A stretch of 35,781 nucleotides of DNA from an uncultured Desulfovibrio sp. (GTDB lineage Bacteria > Desulfobacterota > Desulfovibrionia > Desulfovibrionales > Desulfovibrionaceae), in assembly GCA_910587035.1 (NCBI GenBank), contig CAJUMQ010000024.1, forward strand, positions 1 through 35,781, given 5' to 3'. Positions 14,994-22,786 of this stretch are shown in pieces; position 1 is the stretch's first letter; every line of letters begins with the position of its first letter. The notes under the pieces were generated by a model. It did not search any database. It was not told the origin of the DNA and worked only from the letters and a program-made list of their open reading frames with translations. Both the position numbers and the translations under genes were made by a program.

Positions 14994-17672
14994 TCAGGGC
15001 AAGTCTGTATTGGACTGGACGCCTTTCTTTTTTACATGCCCAAGGGCATGGGCAAGCTGTTTTTTTGCGGTGGGAGCAATGCCATCTAGTTTTGCCAGAA
15101 GAGCCACCCTGAGAAGTTCTCCCATTATCGGCCCAGGCTCAATGCCAAGACGCCGCAAATCATCACCGTTTATATCAGCCTTTTCCCTGCGCCAGGTGGT
15201 TATATACAGGGAAATGTTCTTTTCCAGACCCGGGTTGGCAAAGGCCGCCATGCCATATAGAAGGGCCTCGATGGAGCATCCGGAAAGCATTATATAGAGC
15301 TCGCTTATTCTGGCTGTGCCCTGATCCATATTTTTTTGCCACTTTAAAAGTTTGGGGCGCAGAATGCGCAGCTGCTCCCTTTGCCGCATGATCTCTCCCT
15401 TGCGTGCCTCTGGCAGCCCCAGGCGTCTGTAGCATTCCGATGCTTCCGCATAATTGAGATTGTGGCAGAGCGCCAGAAAGTAGCAAATCCAGCCATTCAC
15501 GCCTTCTTCAAAAAACAGAAGCCTGTACCAGGACATTATATTTTTTAACGCGCCCAGCAGCTCCATGCGCACAGGATTGAGAACAAGATGGGTGCTTATG
15601 GCGTTCAGTATGCCCAATTCATTAAGTCGCACCAGGCAGCCGGAAGCATTTTCCTCATTGCAAAGCAGGCGGAACTCGTTGAAAAGCCTATGGGGCGACA
15701 GCTTCTCCAGCAAATGCATCGGCAGTATATTTTTAATCAGCTTTTCTGTGCCAGGGCCAATGCGGAATTTATATCTCTGCTCAAAGCGCACAGCGCGTAT
15801 GCATCTGGTGGGATCCTCCACAAAGCTCAGCGTATGCAGCACGCGGATTATTTTATCTTTTATATCCCGCTGGCCGCCAAAGAAATCCACCAGTTCTCCA
15901 GGTGGGTCCCCGTCAAGGCGCACTGCCAGCGCATTTATTGAAAAATCCCTGCGAAAAAGATCCATCTTGATGGATGACAGCTCCACAGTGGGCAAAGCCG
16001 CCGGATATTCGTAGTATTCCAGCCTGGCAGTGGCCACATCTATATGGCGCTCAACGCCCTGGTCATCATGATATATGACAACAGAGGTGAGAAATTTGTC
16101 ATGCTCGCGCACACGGCCGCCAAGGGCGGCAGCCAGCTCACGCGCAAGGGCTATGCCATTGCCTTCCGCCACCAGGTCAATGTCGTGATTTGCATGATTG
16201 AGCAGCAGATCGCGCACAAAGCCCCCCACGGCATACACAGGCAACCCGAGCCTGGAGCCAATGTTTCCGGCCAGGGCCAGAATGCGCTGGCTTTCCGAAG
16301 AGAGGCGCTCGCGCATGAGCTTTTGCACATTGCGCTGTCTCGTCTCCTTTTTGCGAAAAAAGGAGATATTGGCTGCCTCGCTTGCAAAAACATTGATCAG
16401 GTCGGTGCGGGTCACGACTCCTGTAATTTCCCCGTTTTCCACAATGGGCACAAGTCTCTGCCTTTCGCCGACTATTATGGAAGCAAGGTCGTTTATGCTG
16501 GCGTCCGGTGGCAGGGTGGAGACGCGCCTTTGCATGTATTCCTCAACTTTTTCCGATCCCAGGCCATGGGCATTTGCCCTGGCGGCAGTTTGCGCATCCA
16601 GCAGGCCGGCGCAGGCATGCGTACCATTTTTAAATACCGGCACAGCCTTGAGGCCAAAATGAAGCATCAGCTCATCCGCCTCGCCGATACTTGCATTGGC
16701 ATGTACGCCAACCGCCGGGGAAGACATGTAGTCGGAAGCCTTCCTCACAGGCGCTGCCTGCTCCGAAAGCATGCGCAATATGGTTTCGCGGACCTCGGTT
16801 ATCATTTTGAAGCGTACGGATGCCGAGGCAGCATAAACATGGCCGCCTCCGCCAAGTTCCGCGCAGATTTCTCCGACATTGATCTCGTCACACCTGCTTC
16901 TGGCAACAATCTGGATGCGATCCCCCATTATGCCCAGGGCAAAAAGAACCTTGAACTTTTCCATTTCCATGAGCTTGTGGGCAAGATAGGCAAAATCGCC
17001 AAGATAGTGATCCATGCTTGCCTCGGCCAGCACCACAGGAATATCATTGATCATGTAGGTTCGCGCAGATTCCAGCAGACTGTTCAAGGCATGGACATGC
17101 ATGCTTGTCAGCTCATGATTGGCCATGTCATTGATGCGGTTTACATCCATGCCCTGGCCTAGAAGCCAGCTGGCAGCGGCAAAATCGGCCTGAGTGGTTG
17201 ATGAATAGGTGAAGGAGCCGGTGTCAGCATATATGCCAAGTCCCAGCAGGCTTGCTTCATCTGGGTCAAGGCATATGGACCTTGCCATCAGCTCGGCGCA
17301 AAGACAGCTGGTAACCGAGCCCGTGTCGCAGATATGCAGATGGCTTGTGGCGATATCATCGGAGGATGGCGGATGGTGATCCCATATGACTATCCTGACA
17401 TCGGGGCGCTCCAGCAGCCTTGAGACATGTTTGACGCGGCTGGCCTGGCAAGTATCCACAATGACCAGACATTTGATTTCGTCCCAGTTTATGGATTGTG
17501 GCGTTATAAAATTATATTTCGCCTTGTCCAGATTGTCATATACCGATGCAAGACCAGCCTCCTGCGTGCCGGGAAAAAGGAGCAGGCTTTCCGGGTACAG
17601 GCGTTGCGCCGCCAGCATGGCTGCAAAAGCGTCACAATCGGCATTGGCATGGCATGTTATAAGGGTATTCAT
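14994..17672 (-). CDS. DHH-CBS-tRNA nucleotidyltransferase (CCA/A-adding) fusion
   Basis: 892 residues. Residues 1-300 form a DHH/DHHA1 phosphoesterase unit: HANADCDAF (8-16), the Asp98-His99-His100 motif in WDHHPPS, and GGGGH (274-278). Two CBS domains follow (about 312-430). The C-terminal half is a class II tRNA nucleotidyltransferase: GGFVRDLL (483-490), catalytic Asp497 and Asp499 in HDIDLV, then RRDFSINALAV and a helical tRNA-binding body. This large architecture is known in Aquifex and deltaproteobacteria, where such enzymes can be A-adding only, paired with a separate CC-adding enzyme. Whether it adds CCA or only A cannot be decided here. Its start overlaps the xerD stop by four bases. 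Confidence 0.93.
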   Translation of the reverse strand: MNTLITCHANADCDAFAAMLAAQRLYPESLLLFPGTQEAGLASVYDNLDKAKYNFITPQSINWDEIKCLVIVDTCQASRVKHVSRLLERPDVRIVIWDHHPPSSDDIATSHLHICDTGSVTSCLCAELMARSICLDPDEASLLGLGIYADTGSFTYSSTTQADFAAASWLLGQGMDVNRINDMANHELTSMHVHALNSLLESARTYMINDIPVVLAEASMDHYLGDFAYLAHKLMEMEKFKVLFALGIMGDRIQIVARSRCDEINVGEICAELGGGGHVYAASASVRFKMITEVRETILRMLSEQAAPVRKASDYMSSPAVGVHANASIGEADELMLHFGLKAVPVFKNGTHACAGLLDAQTAARANAHGLGSEKVEEYMQRRVSTLPPDASINDLASIIVGERQRLVPIVENGEITGVVTRTDLINVFASEAANISFFRKKETRQRNVQKLMRERLSSESQRILALAGNIGSRLGLPVYAVGGFVRDLLLNHANHDIDLVAEGNGIALARELAAALGGRVREHDKFLTSVVIYHDDQGVERHIDVATARLEYYEYPAALPTVELSSIKMDLFRRDFSINALAVRLDGDPPGELVDFFGGQRDIKDKIIRVLHTLSFVEDPTRCIRAVRFEQRYKFRIGPGTEKLIKNILPMHLLEKLSPHRLFNEFRLLCNEENASGCLVRLNELGILNAISTHLVLNPVRMELLGALKNIMSWYRLLFFEEGVNGWICYFLALCHNLNYAEASECYRRLGLPEARKGEIMRQREQLRILRPKLLKWQKNMDQGTARISELYIMLSGCSIEALLYGMAAFANPGLEKNISLYITTWRREKADINGDDLRRLGIEPGPIMGELLRVALLAKLDGIAPTAKKQLAHALGHVKKKGVQSNTDLP

Positions 17673-18631
17673 GAAGCGCCCAGGTTGCGGGGATGGAATT
17701 TTCGATGCAGTTCCTTCAGGCGCGAGGCCTGCACATGTGTGTAGATTTCTGTGGCGGCAATGTCGGCATGGCCCAGAAGCAGCTGCACAGATCTCAGATC
17801 CGCACCCCCTTCCAGCAAATGTGTGGCAAAGGAATGCCTGAACGTATGTGGCGAGACATGTTTGTCAATGCCAGCCTGCAGCGTGTATTTTTTGATCATC
17901 TTCCAGACGTACTGGCGGCTCAGTCCCCTGCCTGAGCGGTTCACGAAAAGCAGGTCACAAGCAGGGGAAAACATGGGACGCCAGTAGTCAATATACTTTT
18001 GCAGCTTGGCCTGGGCTGTGGCATGCATGGGCACCAGGCGCTCCTTGGAGCCCTTGCCGAAAATACGCGCAAGGCCAGTCTGGAAATCAAGATCGATAAG
18101 CGCCAGCCCGCAAAGCTCGGACACGCGCAATCCGGAGGCGTAGAGAAGCTCGAGAATGCAGCTGTCCCTGGCGCCGCATTTGCCTGTCACATTCGGGCTG
18201 GAAAGAATGGCCGTGATCTCCCGGCTTGAGAGAACGTCTGGCAATCGCAGGGGCTGTTTAGGGTTTTCCATCAAATCCGCCGGATTGGCCTGCAAAATTC
18301 CTTCAGCTGCAGCAAAGCTAAAGAAAGAGCGCAGGGCGGACAGGCGCCTGGACATGGTTGCATTGTTATTGCCCCTGGAACGCAGCCATGCGAGATACAG
18401 GAATACATGTTCCCTTGCGGCGGATGGATCGCGACCCTCGCATCCCGGAAAGGGGCAGCCGGCCGCATCCGCAAAAAGAAAAAAATTTTTCACATCCTGC
18501 CTGTAGGCGTCAATGGTCAGGGCGGAGAGGCCACGCTGGGCCAGGAGGCCATCCAGCCACGGTTCCAGCATATAACGCAGGGATTCAAAATCATGCGCAG
18601 ATGATGAATAATTTGTTTTGCTTTTGGGCAT
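17669..18631 (-). CDS. xerD: tyrosine recombinase XerD-like
   Basis: 320 residues. Resolves chromosome dimers at dif with a partner recombinase. The N-terminal core-binding (SAM-like) domain covers about 20-115. All catalytic residues are present: Arg169 (ASGLRVSEL), Lys196 (GKGSKERL), His262 and Arg265 (HTFRHSF), His288 (LLGHADI) and nucleophile Tyr297 (IYTHV). Length and sequence are those of housekeeping Xer proteins, not phage integrases; no att-like direct repeats flank it. The choice between XerC and XerD is by overall resemblance. It is divergent from folK across only 42 bp and coupled to the nucleotidyltransferase fusion. Confidence 0.92.
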   Translation of the reverse strand: MPKSKTNYSSSAHDFESLRYMLEPWLDGLLAQRGLSALTIDAYRQDVKNFFLFADAAGCPFPGCEGRDPSAAREHVFLYLAWLRSRGNNNATMSRRLSALRSFFSFAAAEGILQANPADLMENPKQPLRLPDVLSSREITAILSSPNVTGKCGARDSCILELLYASGLRVSELCGLALIDLDFQTGLARIFGKGSKERLVPMHATAQAKLQKYIDYWRPMFSPACDLLFVNRSGRGLSRQYVWKMIKKYTLQAGIDKHVSPHTFRHSFATHLLEGGADLRSVQLLLGHADIAATEIYTHVQASRLKELHRKFHPRNLGAS

Positions 18632-18673
18632 GGCTTAATTTAACTTTTCCGCAAGGGGTGCGCAAGTGCGGAT

Positions 18674-19183
18674 ATGAAAACCGAAATCGCATACATCAGC
18701 CTGGGTTCAAACTACCACAATTCGGAAGAAATGCTCGCCAGGGCGGCTCTGAGCCTCGGCGCCCTGGCAGGGTGCATGATTGCAGAGTCATCTCCGATTT
18801 ACCATACGGAACCGCAGGGACTTAAGGATCAGCCCTGGTTTGCCAATCAGGTTCTCAAACTGCAATTGGCTGGCTGGCCAGCCAGGGATTTTCTGGAATG
18901 CATTTTAAATATTGAAAGAAGGCTTGGGCGCGTGCGCGGACAGGGACCAAGATTCGGACCCAGGGCCATAGATATGGATCTGCTGCTGCATGGGCAGGCC
19001 ATGATAAATGATTCCCTTTGCATTTTGCCGCATCCGCGGATGCTGGAGCGGGCTTTTGTACTCAAGCCTCTGCTTGATATTGATCCGGACATCAGGATTG
19101 GCGCAGTGGCTGCCCGGGACGCCCTTGGAAAACTGCGCTGGCATCAGGCCGGGGACAGGATCTACCAGACCATCGAAACCTGA
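18674..19183 (+). CDS. folK: HPPK: 2-amino-4-hydroxy-6-hydroxymethyldihydropteridine pyrophosphokinase
   Basis: 169 residues. Transfers pyrophosphate from ATP to 6-hydroxymethyl-dihydropterin in folate synthesis. Signature segments: ISLGSN (8-13), the ESSPIYHTEP loop (38-47), and RFGPRAIDMDLLL (93-105), whose two Asp residues bind Mg2+. The C-terminal HPRMLERAFVLKPLLDIDP stretch is also typical. The ribosome site is weak. It is divergent from xerD and followed after 12 nt by the YHS-type gene. folP and folB are not in the window. Confidence 0.96.
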   Translation: MKTEIAYISLGSNYHNSEEMLARAALSLGALAGCMIAESSPIYHTEPQGLKDQPWFANQVLKLQLAGWPARDFLECILNIERRLGRVRGQGPRFGPRAIDMDLLLHGQAMINDSLCILPHPRMLERAFVLKPLLDIDPDIRIGAVAARDALGKLRWHQAGDRIYQTIET

Positions 19184-19195
19184 AAGGATGAAGAC

Positions 19196-19501
19196 ATGTG
19201 GAAATTTCTGATATTTATTCTGGCCATGTATATAGCATACAAACTTTTTGCCAATGATTTTCTCAAAAAGAGAAAAGAAGATGCAAATGCCGAAAAGGAG
19301 GAAATGGAGCGCAAGGAAGCATGTGGCGAAATGGCAAAGGATCCGGAATGTGGCACCTATGTGGCCGTGGATGGATCAATCAGCGTGCGCGATGGGGACA
19401 AGATCTACCATTTTTGCAGCTACGACTGCAGGGACAAATTTCTTAAAAGACTGGAGGCCGGCGGCAGGGTCTTGCCGCGTCAGGATGGCAATGACAATTG
19501 A
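19196..19501 (+). CDS. membrane-anchored YHS/TRASH-type metal-binding protein
   Basis: 101 residues. An N-terminal helix (about 2-18, WKFLIFILAMYIAYKLF) anchors it; a charged Lys/Glu coiled stretch follows. The C-terminal domain, KDPECGTYV (about 48-56) with HFCSYDCRDKFL (72-83), has the YHS arrangement with Cys52, Cys74 and Cys78 as likely metal ligands. Such domains bind copper, zinc or similar ions in metal homeostasis or redox proteins. It has a good ribosome site (AAGGATG) and is translated right after folK, so is likely co-transcribed, although no functional link is obvious. Confidence 0.82.
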   Translation: MWKFLIFILAMYIAYKLFANDFLKKRKEDANAEKEEMERKEACGEMAKDPECGTYVAVDGSISVRDGDKIYHFCSYDCRDKFLKRLEAGGRVLPRQDGNDN

Positions 19502-19523
19502 ATGGAAAATAAATAGCAGCCTT

Positions 19524-19742
19524 TCAGCAGTTGATTTGCAGCCCCCGGCTGGAACGCAGGGAGAGTTCATTGATGATGGCGCGCTCATAATCCCTGGAAA
19601 TGGACAGGGAAGACATACGGCCAGGCACAATGCTCTCTATCTGCTGGCTCTGGGCCCATATATCAAGAAGTTCCTCATCGGCAAGGCATTTTACTTTTTC
19701 CTCAAAGGGCTGGTCATCGGTAAAGGGGGCAAAAGAAGCCAT
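19524..19742 (-). CDS. small hypothetical protein (72 residues)
   Basis: Lies 57 nt after the radical SAM fusion on the same strand and converges on the YHS gene. The ATG at 19742 has AGGA eight nt upstream. The sequence has normal amino-acid balance and an acidic N-terminal half (MASFAPFTDDQPFEEKVKCL) followed by a helix (ADEELLDIWAQSQQIES) and RDYERAIINELSLRSS. That is more like a real small helical protein than a shadow. No family recognised. It otherwise fills a 300-nt stretch that would have no gene. Confidence 0.6.
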   Translation of the reverse strand: MASFAPFTDDQPFEEKVKCLADEELLDIWAQSQQIESIVPGRMSSLSISRDYERAIINELSLRSSRGLQINC

Positions 19743-19799
19743 TTTCTGATTCCTTCTTTGTGATTGTTTGCGGCATAATTATGTGCTTGCGCCCTTATG

Positions 19800-22448
19800 T
19801 CAAGAGCGGATATGTGAAAAATGCGCCTCTGCGCCATGATTTGCGCACATGCTGTGTCCATCCTCAAAAAATTGCCCTGTCTTGATTATTGAGATGGCAG
19901 TGTCCAGGTCGTACTCCTGGGGGAGGGATGCGAGGATGGCCTTGACCAGCATCAGGGGGGAAAGGTAGCCGCTGTCCCAGTCGGTGTAAAAACTGATTTG
20001 CGGCATGGAGCCGGCTCCGTGGGTGGTTTTCCATTTACGCAGCAGGGGCCGGATATCCAGTTCGCGAGGGCCCTTTTTGGTTTGCCTTGTATGGATAAAT
20101 TGATCGTGAGCGCAAAAATCCATAAAACAATGAACAGCCCTTGCAGCCAGATCTTCCGATCCGAAACCAAGGGAAAAACTTTCCGAAATGGCCTGGGATG
20201 TCTTTTTGTCTTTAGTTATGATTTCCACCTGGCGCACAGAAAGCTCTTGCGGCAAAAATCTGTTCAGGGCCGCCATGATGCTGCCAGGGGCAAGATGGGT
20301 GTGCAGGCTGGCGGAAAACCATTCCCCGGCGCTTTGCAGCCCCACCGGGAGCGCGCGCCCAAAGGATATCAATGGCATGGGGTGAAATCCCTGCGAAAAG
20401 GATACGGGAATTTTGGCCCTGCGCAACAGACGCATAAGCAGAGCCTGCAGCTCAAGCTGGCTCAAAAAGGCGTATCGCCCCATTTTGAGATGCCAGATGC
20501 GGTAATGGGCAGCCTTGTTGGTGAGATTGGGATTGATTTGTGGCCTTGGTTGCGCATGCTGCGGCATTTGTTCGATATTTTTCTGTGTCTCCCCCATGTT
20601 ATGGAATGGATCCGCAAGCCGCAGGGAATGCTTCTGGCCGGATGTGCGCGGCAGGGACGATGGCCCTGCAGGTGTATCGCATACGCCGCACTGGCGACAG
20701 CTTGTGGGGGAGCAGGGAGGTGTAGGGCGTCCACTGCTGGCCCTTTGCCATTCCGAGCGCAGGAATTTGTCGCTTATGCCCGCATCGATATGCTGCCAGG
20801 GGAGAGGCATGTCCATGCTTCTGGAACCGATTAGACTTTCAATGTCCATGCCGCATTCGGCCAGTGCCTCAAGCCATGGAGCAAGCTCGAAAGTTTCTGT
20901 CCAGCCGCAAAAAATGGCCCCCTTGGCATAGGCTTTTTCTATGACATCGGCCAGCTCGCGCCCCCCTCGGGAGAGAATCCCTTCAAGATGGCTTACATCG
21001 GGCGCATGCCAGCGCAGGGACAGGGATTTTTCCTTTTTAAAAAGATCCAGCACATACTTGACGCGCCTGTCAATTTCCTGCCTGCCAATTTGTGGGGCCC
21101 ACTGAAAAGGAGTGAAGGGTTTTGGCACAAATGGAGAAAGGGCAGCCGTAACCTGCAGGCGAGGGCTGCCGGGACCGCCAGCATCACGCACCTTGCGGCA
21201 GATATTGGCAATTTCGGCGAGATCCTCATCTGTCTCTGTAGGCAGGCCTATCATGAAGTACAATTTTACCTGGCGCCAGCCATGGGCAAGCAGCATTCTG
21301 GCATGGCCCAGAATATCCTCCTCACTGATGCCCTTGTTGATTACATCACGCAGGCGCTGGCTGCCGGCCTCCGGAGCCATGGTGCTGCCAGTGCGCCGCA
21401 GCGAGGCCATTTTGGCCATGACCCCGTCAGAGACAGAGCCTGCCCGCAGAGATGGCAGGGAAAGGGTGATCTGCTCCCTGGCGCAGCGGGAAAAAACATT
21501 TTCATAAAGGGTGCGCAGCCCCGTATAATCTCCAGAACTCAGGGCCAAAAAGGAGACTTCCTCAAAGCCGCTGGCGTCAAGACATTCATTGAGCAGTTTT
21601 TCAATCTCATCAATATTGCGCTCACGCGCTGGCCTGTAGACCATGCCGGCATGGCAGAAGCGGCAGCCGCGGGGGCAGCCCCTGGCAATTTCCAGGGCCA
21701 GCCTGTTGTGCACCGCCCCAACAGGCACCACCTGACTTGCCGGATAGCGGGCCAGGTTAAGATCTGCCACAATGCGCCTTGCCGGCCTGTAATCGGCAAA
21801 CTCTGGCACAAGCTCCCCCCCCGGACCACTGTGGAAGAGAGATGGCACATAGACTCCTGGAATGTGCCTTGATTCGCGCAAAAACCGGCTGCGACTCCAG
21901 GATTCGTCAAGCGCACGCTCCAGAAGCGTCAGAATCTCCGGGAGAATCTCCTCGCCATCCCCAAGGGCCACCAGATCGAGAAAAGGCGTTAAAGGCTCCG
22001 CTCCCAGCATGGCGCCACCACCGGCAATCACCAGGGGGATATCGGCCAGGCTGTTACCCCTCTGGCTGGATCGCAAGGGAATATGCGCAAGATCGAGCAT
22101 GTGCAGCACATCGGTATAGCACAGCTCATGCGTGATGGAAAAACACACGGCATTGAGGCTGGATAAGGGGGTATCCGATTCCAGGGTGGACAATGGCACA
22201 TTTCTCTGGCGCAATATCGCGGCAACCTCACGCTCCGGCGCCATTACCCGCTCGGCCCACCACCGGGGATTTTCATTTACAATGCCATATAATATCTTTT
22301 GGCCAAGATAGGACATGCCCACTTCATAGGTATCAGGAAATGCAAGAGCAATCCTGAGGGTCAGCCCTTTCGGGGATTTTACGCAGGCTCCGTCCTCTAT
22401 GCCGGCATAGTGGCTAGGCTTTGGGAAAAGTGGCAACAGCTCACGCAT
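19800..22448 (-). CDS. B12-binding-like radical SAM protein fused to DUF2344
   Basis: 882 residues. Residues 1-180 resemble the B12-binding-like N-terminal domain of the TIGR03960 family, with IVNENPRWWAERVMAP (about 56-71) and VIAGGGAMLG. The radical SAM [4Fe-4S] ligands are Cys258, Cys262 and Cys265 in RGCPRGCRFCHAG. After about residue 640 a second domain begins, HYRIWHLKMGRYAFLSQLEL with PVSFSQGFHPMP, the DUF2344/TIGR03936 pattern. In many bacteria these are two adjacent genes; here they are one polypeptide joined by a Ser/Pro/Gln-rich linker that includes a Cys cluster (PTSCRQCGVC). The reaction is unknown; family members often neighbour RNase G and ribosomal protein genes. Confidence 0.88.
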   Translation of the reverse strand: MRELLPLFPKPSHYAGIEDGACVKSPKGLTLRIALAFPDTYEVGMSYLGQKILYGIVNENPRWWAERVMAPEREVAAILRQRNVPLSTLESDTPLSSLNAVCFSITHELCYTDVLHMLDLAHIPLRSSQRGNSLADIPLVIAGGGAMLGAEPLTPFLDLVALGDGEEILPEILTLLERALDESWSRSRFLRESRHIPGVYVPSLFHSGPGGELVPEFADYRPARRIVADLNLARYPASQVVPVGAVHNRLALEIARGCPRGCRFCHAGMVYRPARERNIDEIEKLLNECLDASGFEEVSFLALSSGDYTGLRTLYENVFSRCAREQITLSLPSLRAGSVSDGVMAKMASLRRTGSTMAPEAGSQRLRDVINKGISEEDILGHARMLLAHGWRQVKLYFMIGLPTETDEDLAEIANICRKVRDAGGPGSPRLQVTAALSPFVPKPFTPFQWAPQIGRQEIDRRVKYVLDLFKKEKSLSLRWHAPDVSHLEGILSRGGRELADVIEKAYAKGAIFCGWTETFELAPWLEALAECGMDIESLIGSRSMDMPLPWQHIDAGISDKFLRSEWQRASSGRPTPPCSPTSCRQCGVCDTPAGPSSLPRTSGQKHSLRLADPFHNMGETQKNIEQMPQHAQPRPQINPNLTNKAAHYRIWHLKMGRYAFLSQLELQALLMRLLRRAKIPVSFSQGFHPMPLISFGRALPVGLQSAGEWFSASLHTHLAPGSIMAALNRFLPQELSVRQVEIITKDKKTSQAISESFSLGFGSEDLAARAVHCFMDFCAHDQFIHTRQTKKGPRELDIRPLLRKWKTTHGAGSMPQISFYTDWDSGYLSPLMLVKAILASLPQEYDLDTAISIIKTGQFFEDGHSMCANHGAEAHFSHIRS

Positions 22449-22496
22449 CTGATATGTCCATATCCTCGCAAAAAGGTGGCCAATAGGGCATTCACC

Positions 22497-22782
22497 AGTT
22501 GAAACGCTCCACGCGTTTCAAGCATGCGCGCTGGCGTTTCCCCGCGTAGCGGGGCAGGCGCATGAAAAATTCAATTTTTCCGCGAACGTCAGCGCGAGCG
22601 CTTCAGAAGAAGCGCTCGCATTTGCCTATTTTCAATCGGCAAACGCTCTATTGTCGCGTCAAGCGACAATAGTCGCAAACCCGATCAGGGATTGCGCGCC
22701 GCCAGCGGCGGCGTGAGCAAAGCAAAAACCACGTTTTTTGCTTTGCGATCTTCATGTTTTTACGACAGTAAAAACATGACAT
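22497..22782 (-). repeat. array of ten tandem hairpins between gltB3 and the radical SAM gene
   Basis: This 338-nt gap without an ORF holds consecutive inverted repeats at 22499-22521, 22540-22554, 22564-22580, 22594-22619 (11-bp perfect stem, 4-nt loop), 22618-22646, 22648-22672 (10-bp perfect), 22675-22695, 22697-22713, 22717-22746 (12-bp) and 22753-22778 (11-bp perfect). The stem at 22618-22646 is the same type as module B at 14366 and 32678. None is followed by a T-run, so they are not ordinary terminators. Confidence 0.8.
22671..22774 (-). repeat. structured intergenic repeat, copy in the gltB3/radical SAM gap
   Basis: The 104-nt partner of 3326-3429 (83 identical positions, no gaps). 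Paired changes at 22682/22688, 22720/22743 and 22724/22739 preserve stems. It begins just after the gltB3 stop in transcript direction and is followed by further hairpins towards the radical SAM gene. Confidence 0.82.
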
Positions 22783-22786
22783 CTCA

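Noticed and set aside
16044..17162. 372-codon plus-strand ORF
   Set aside because: Antisense shadow of the nucleotidyltransferase fusion; the minus-strand product has full conserved motifs.
17669..18631. Integrase of a mobile island using ssrA as attachment site
   Set aside because: The recombinase is a housekeeping Xer type, 11 kb from ssrA, embedded in an operon; no duplicated ssrA 3' end was found in the window.
22497..22782. CRISPR array
   Set aside because: The repeats are dissimilar hairpins of different lengths with no equal-length direct repeats and spacers; no cas genes nearby.
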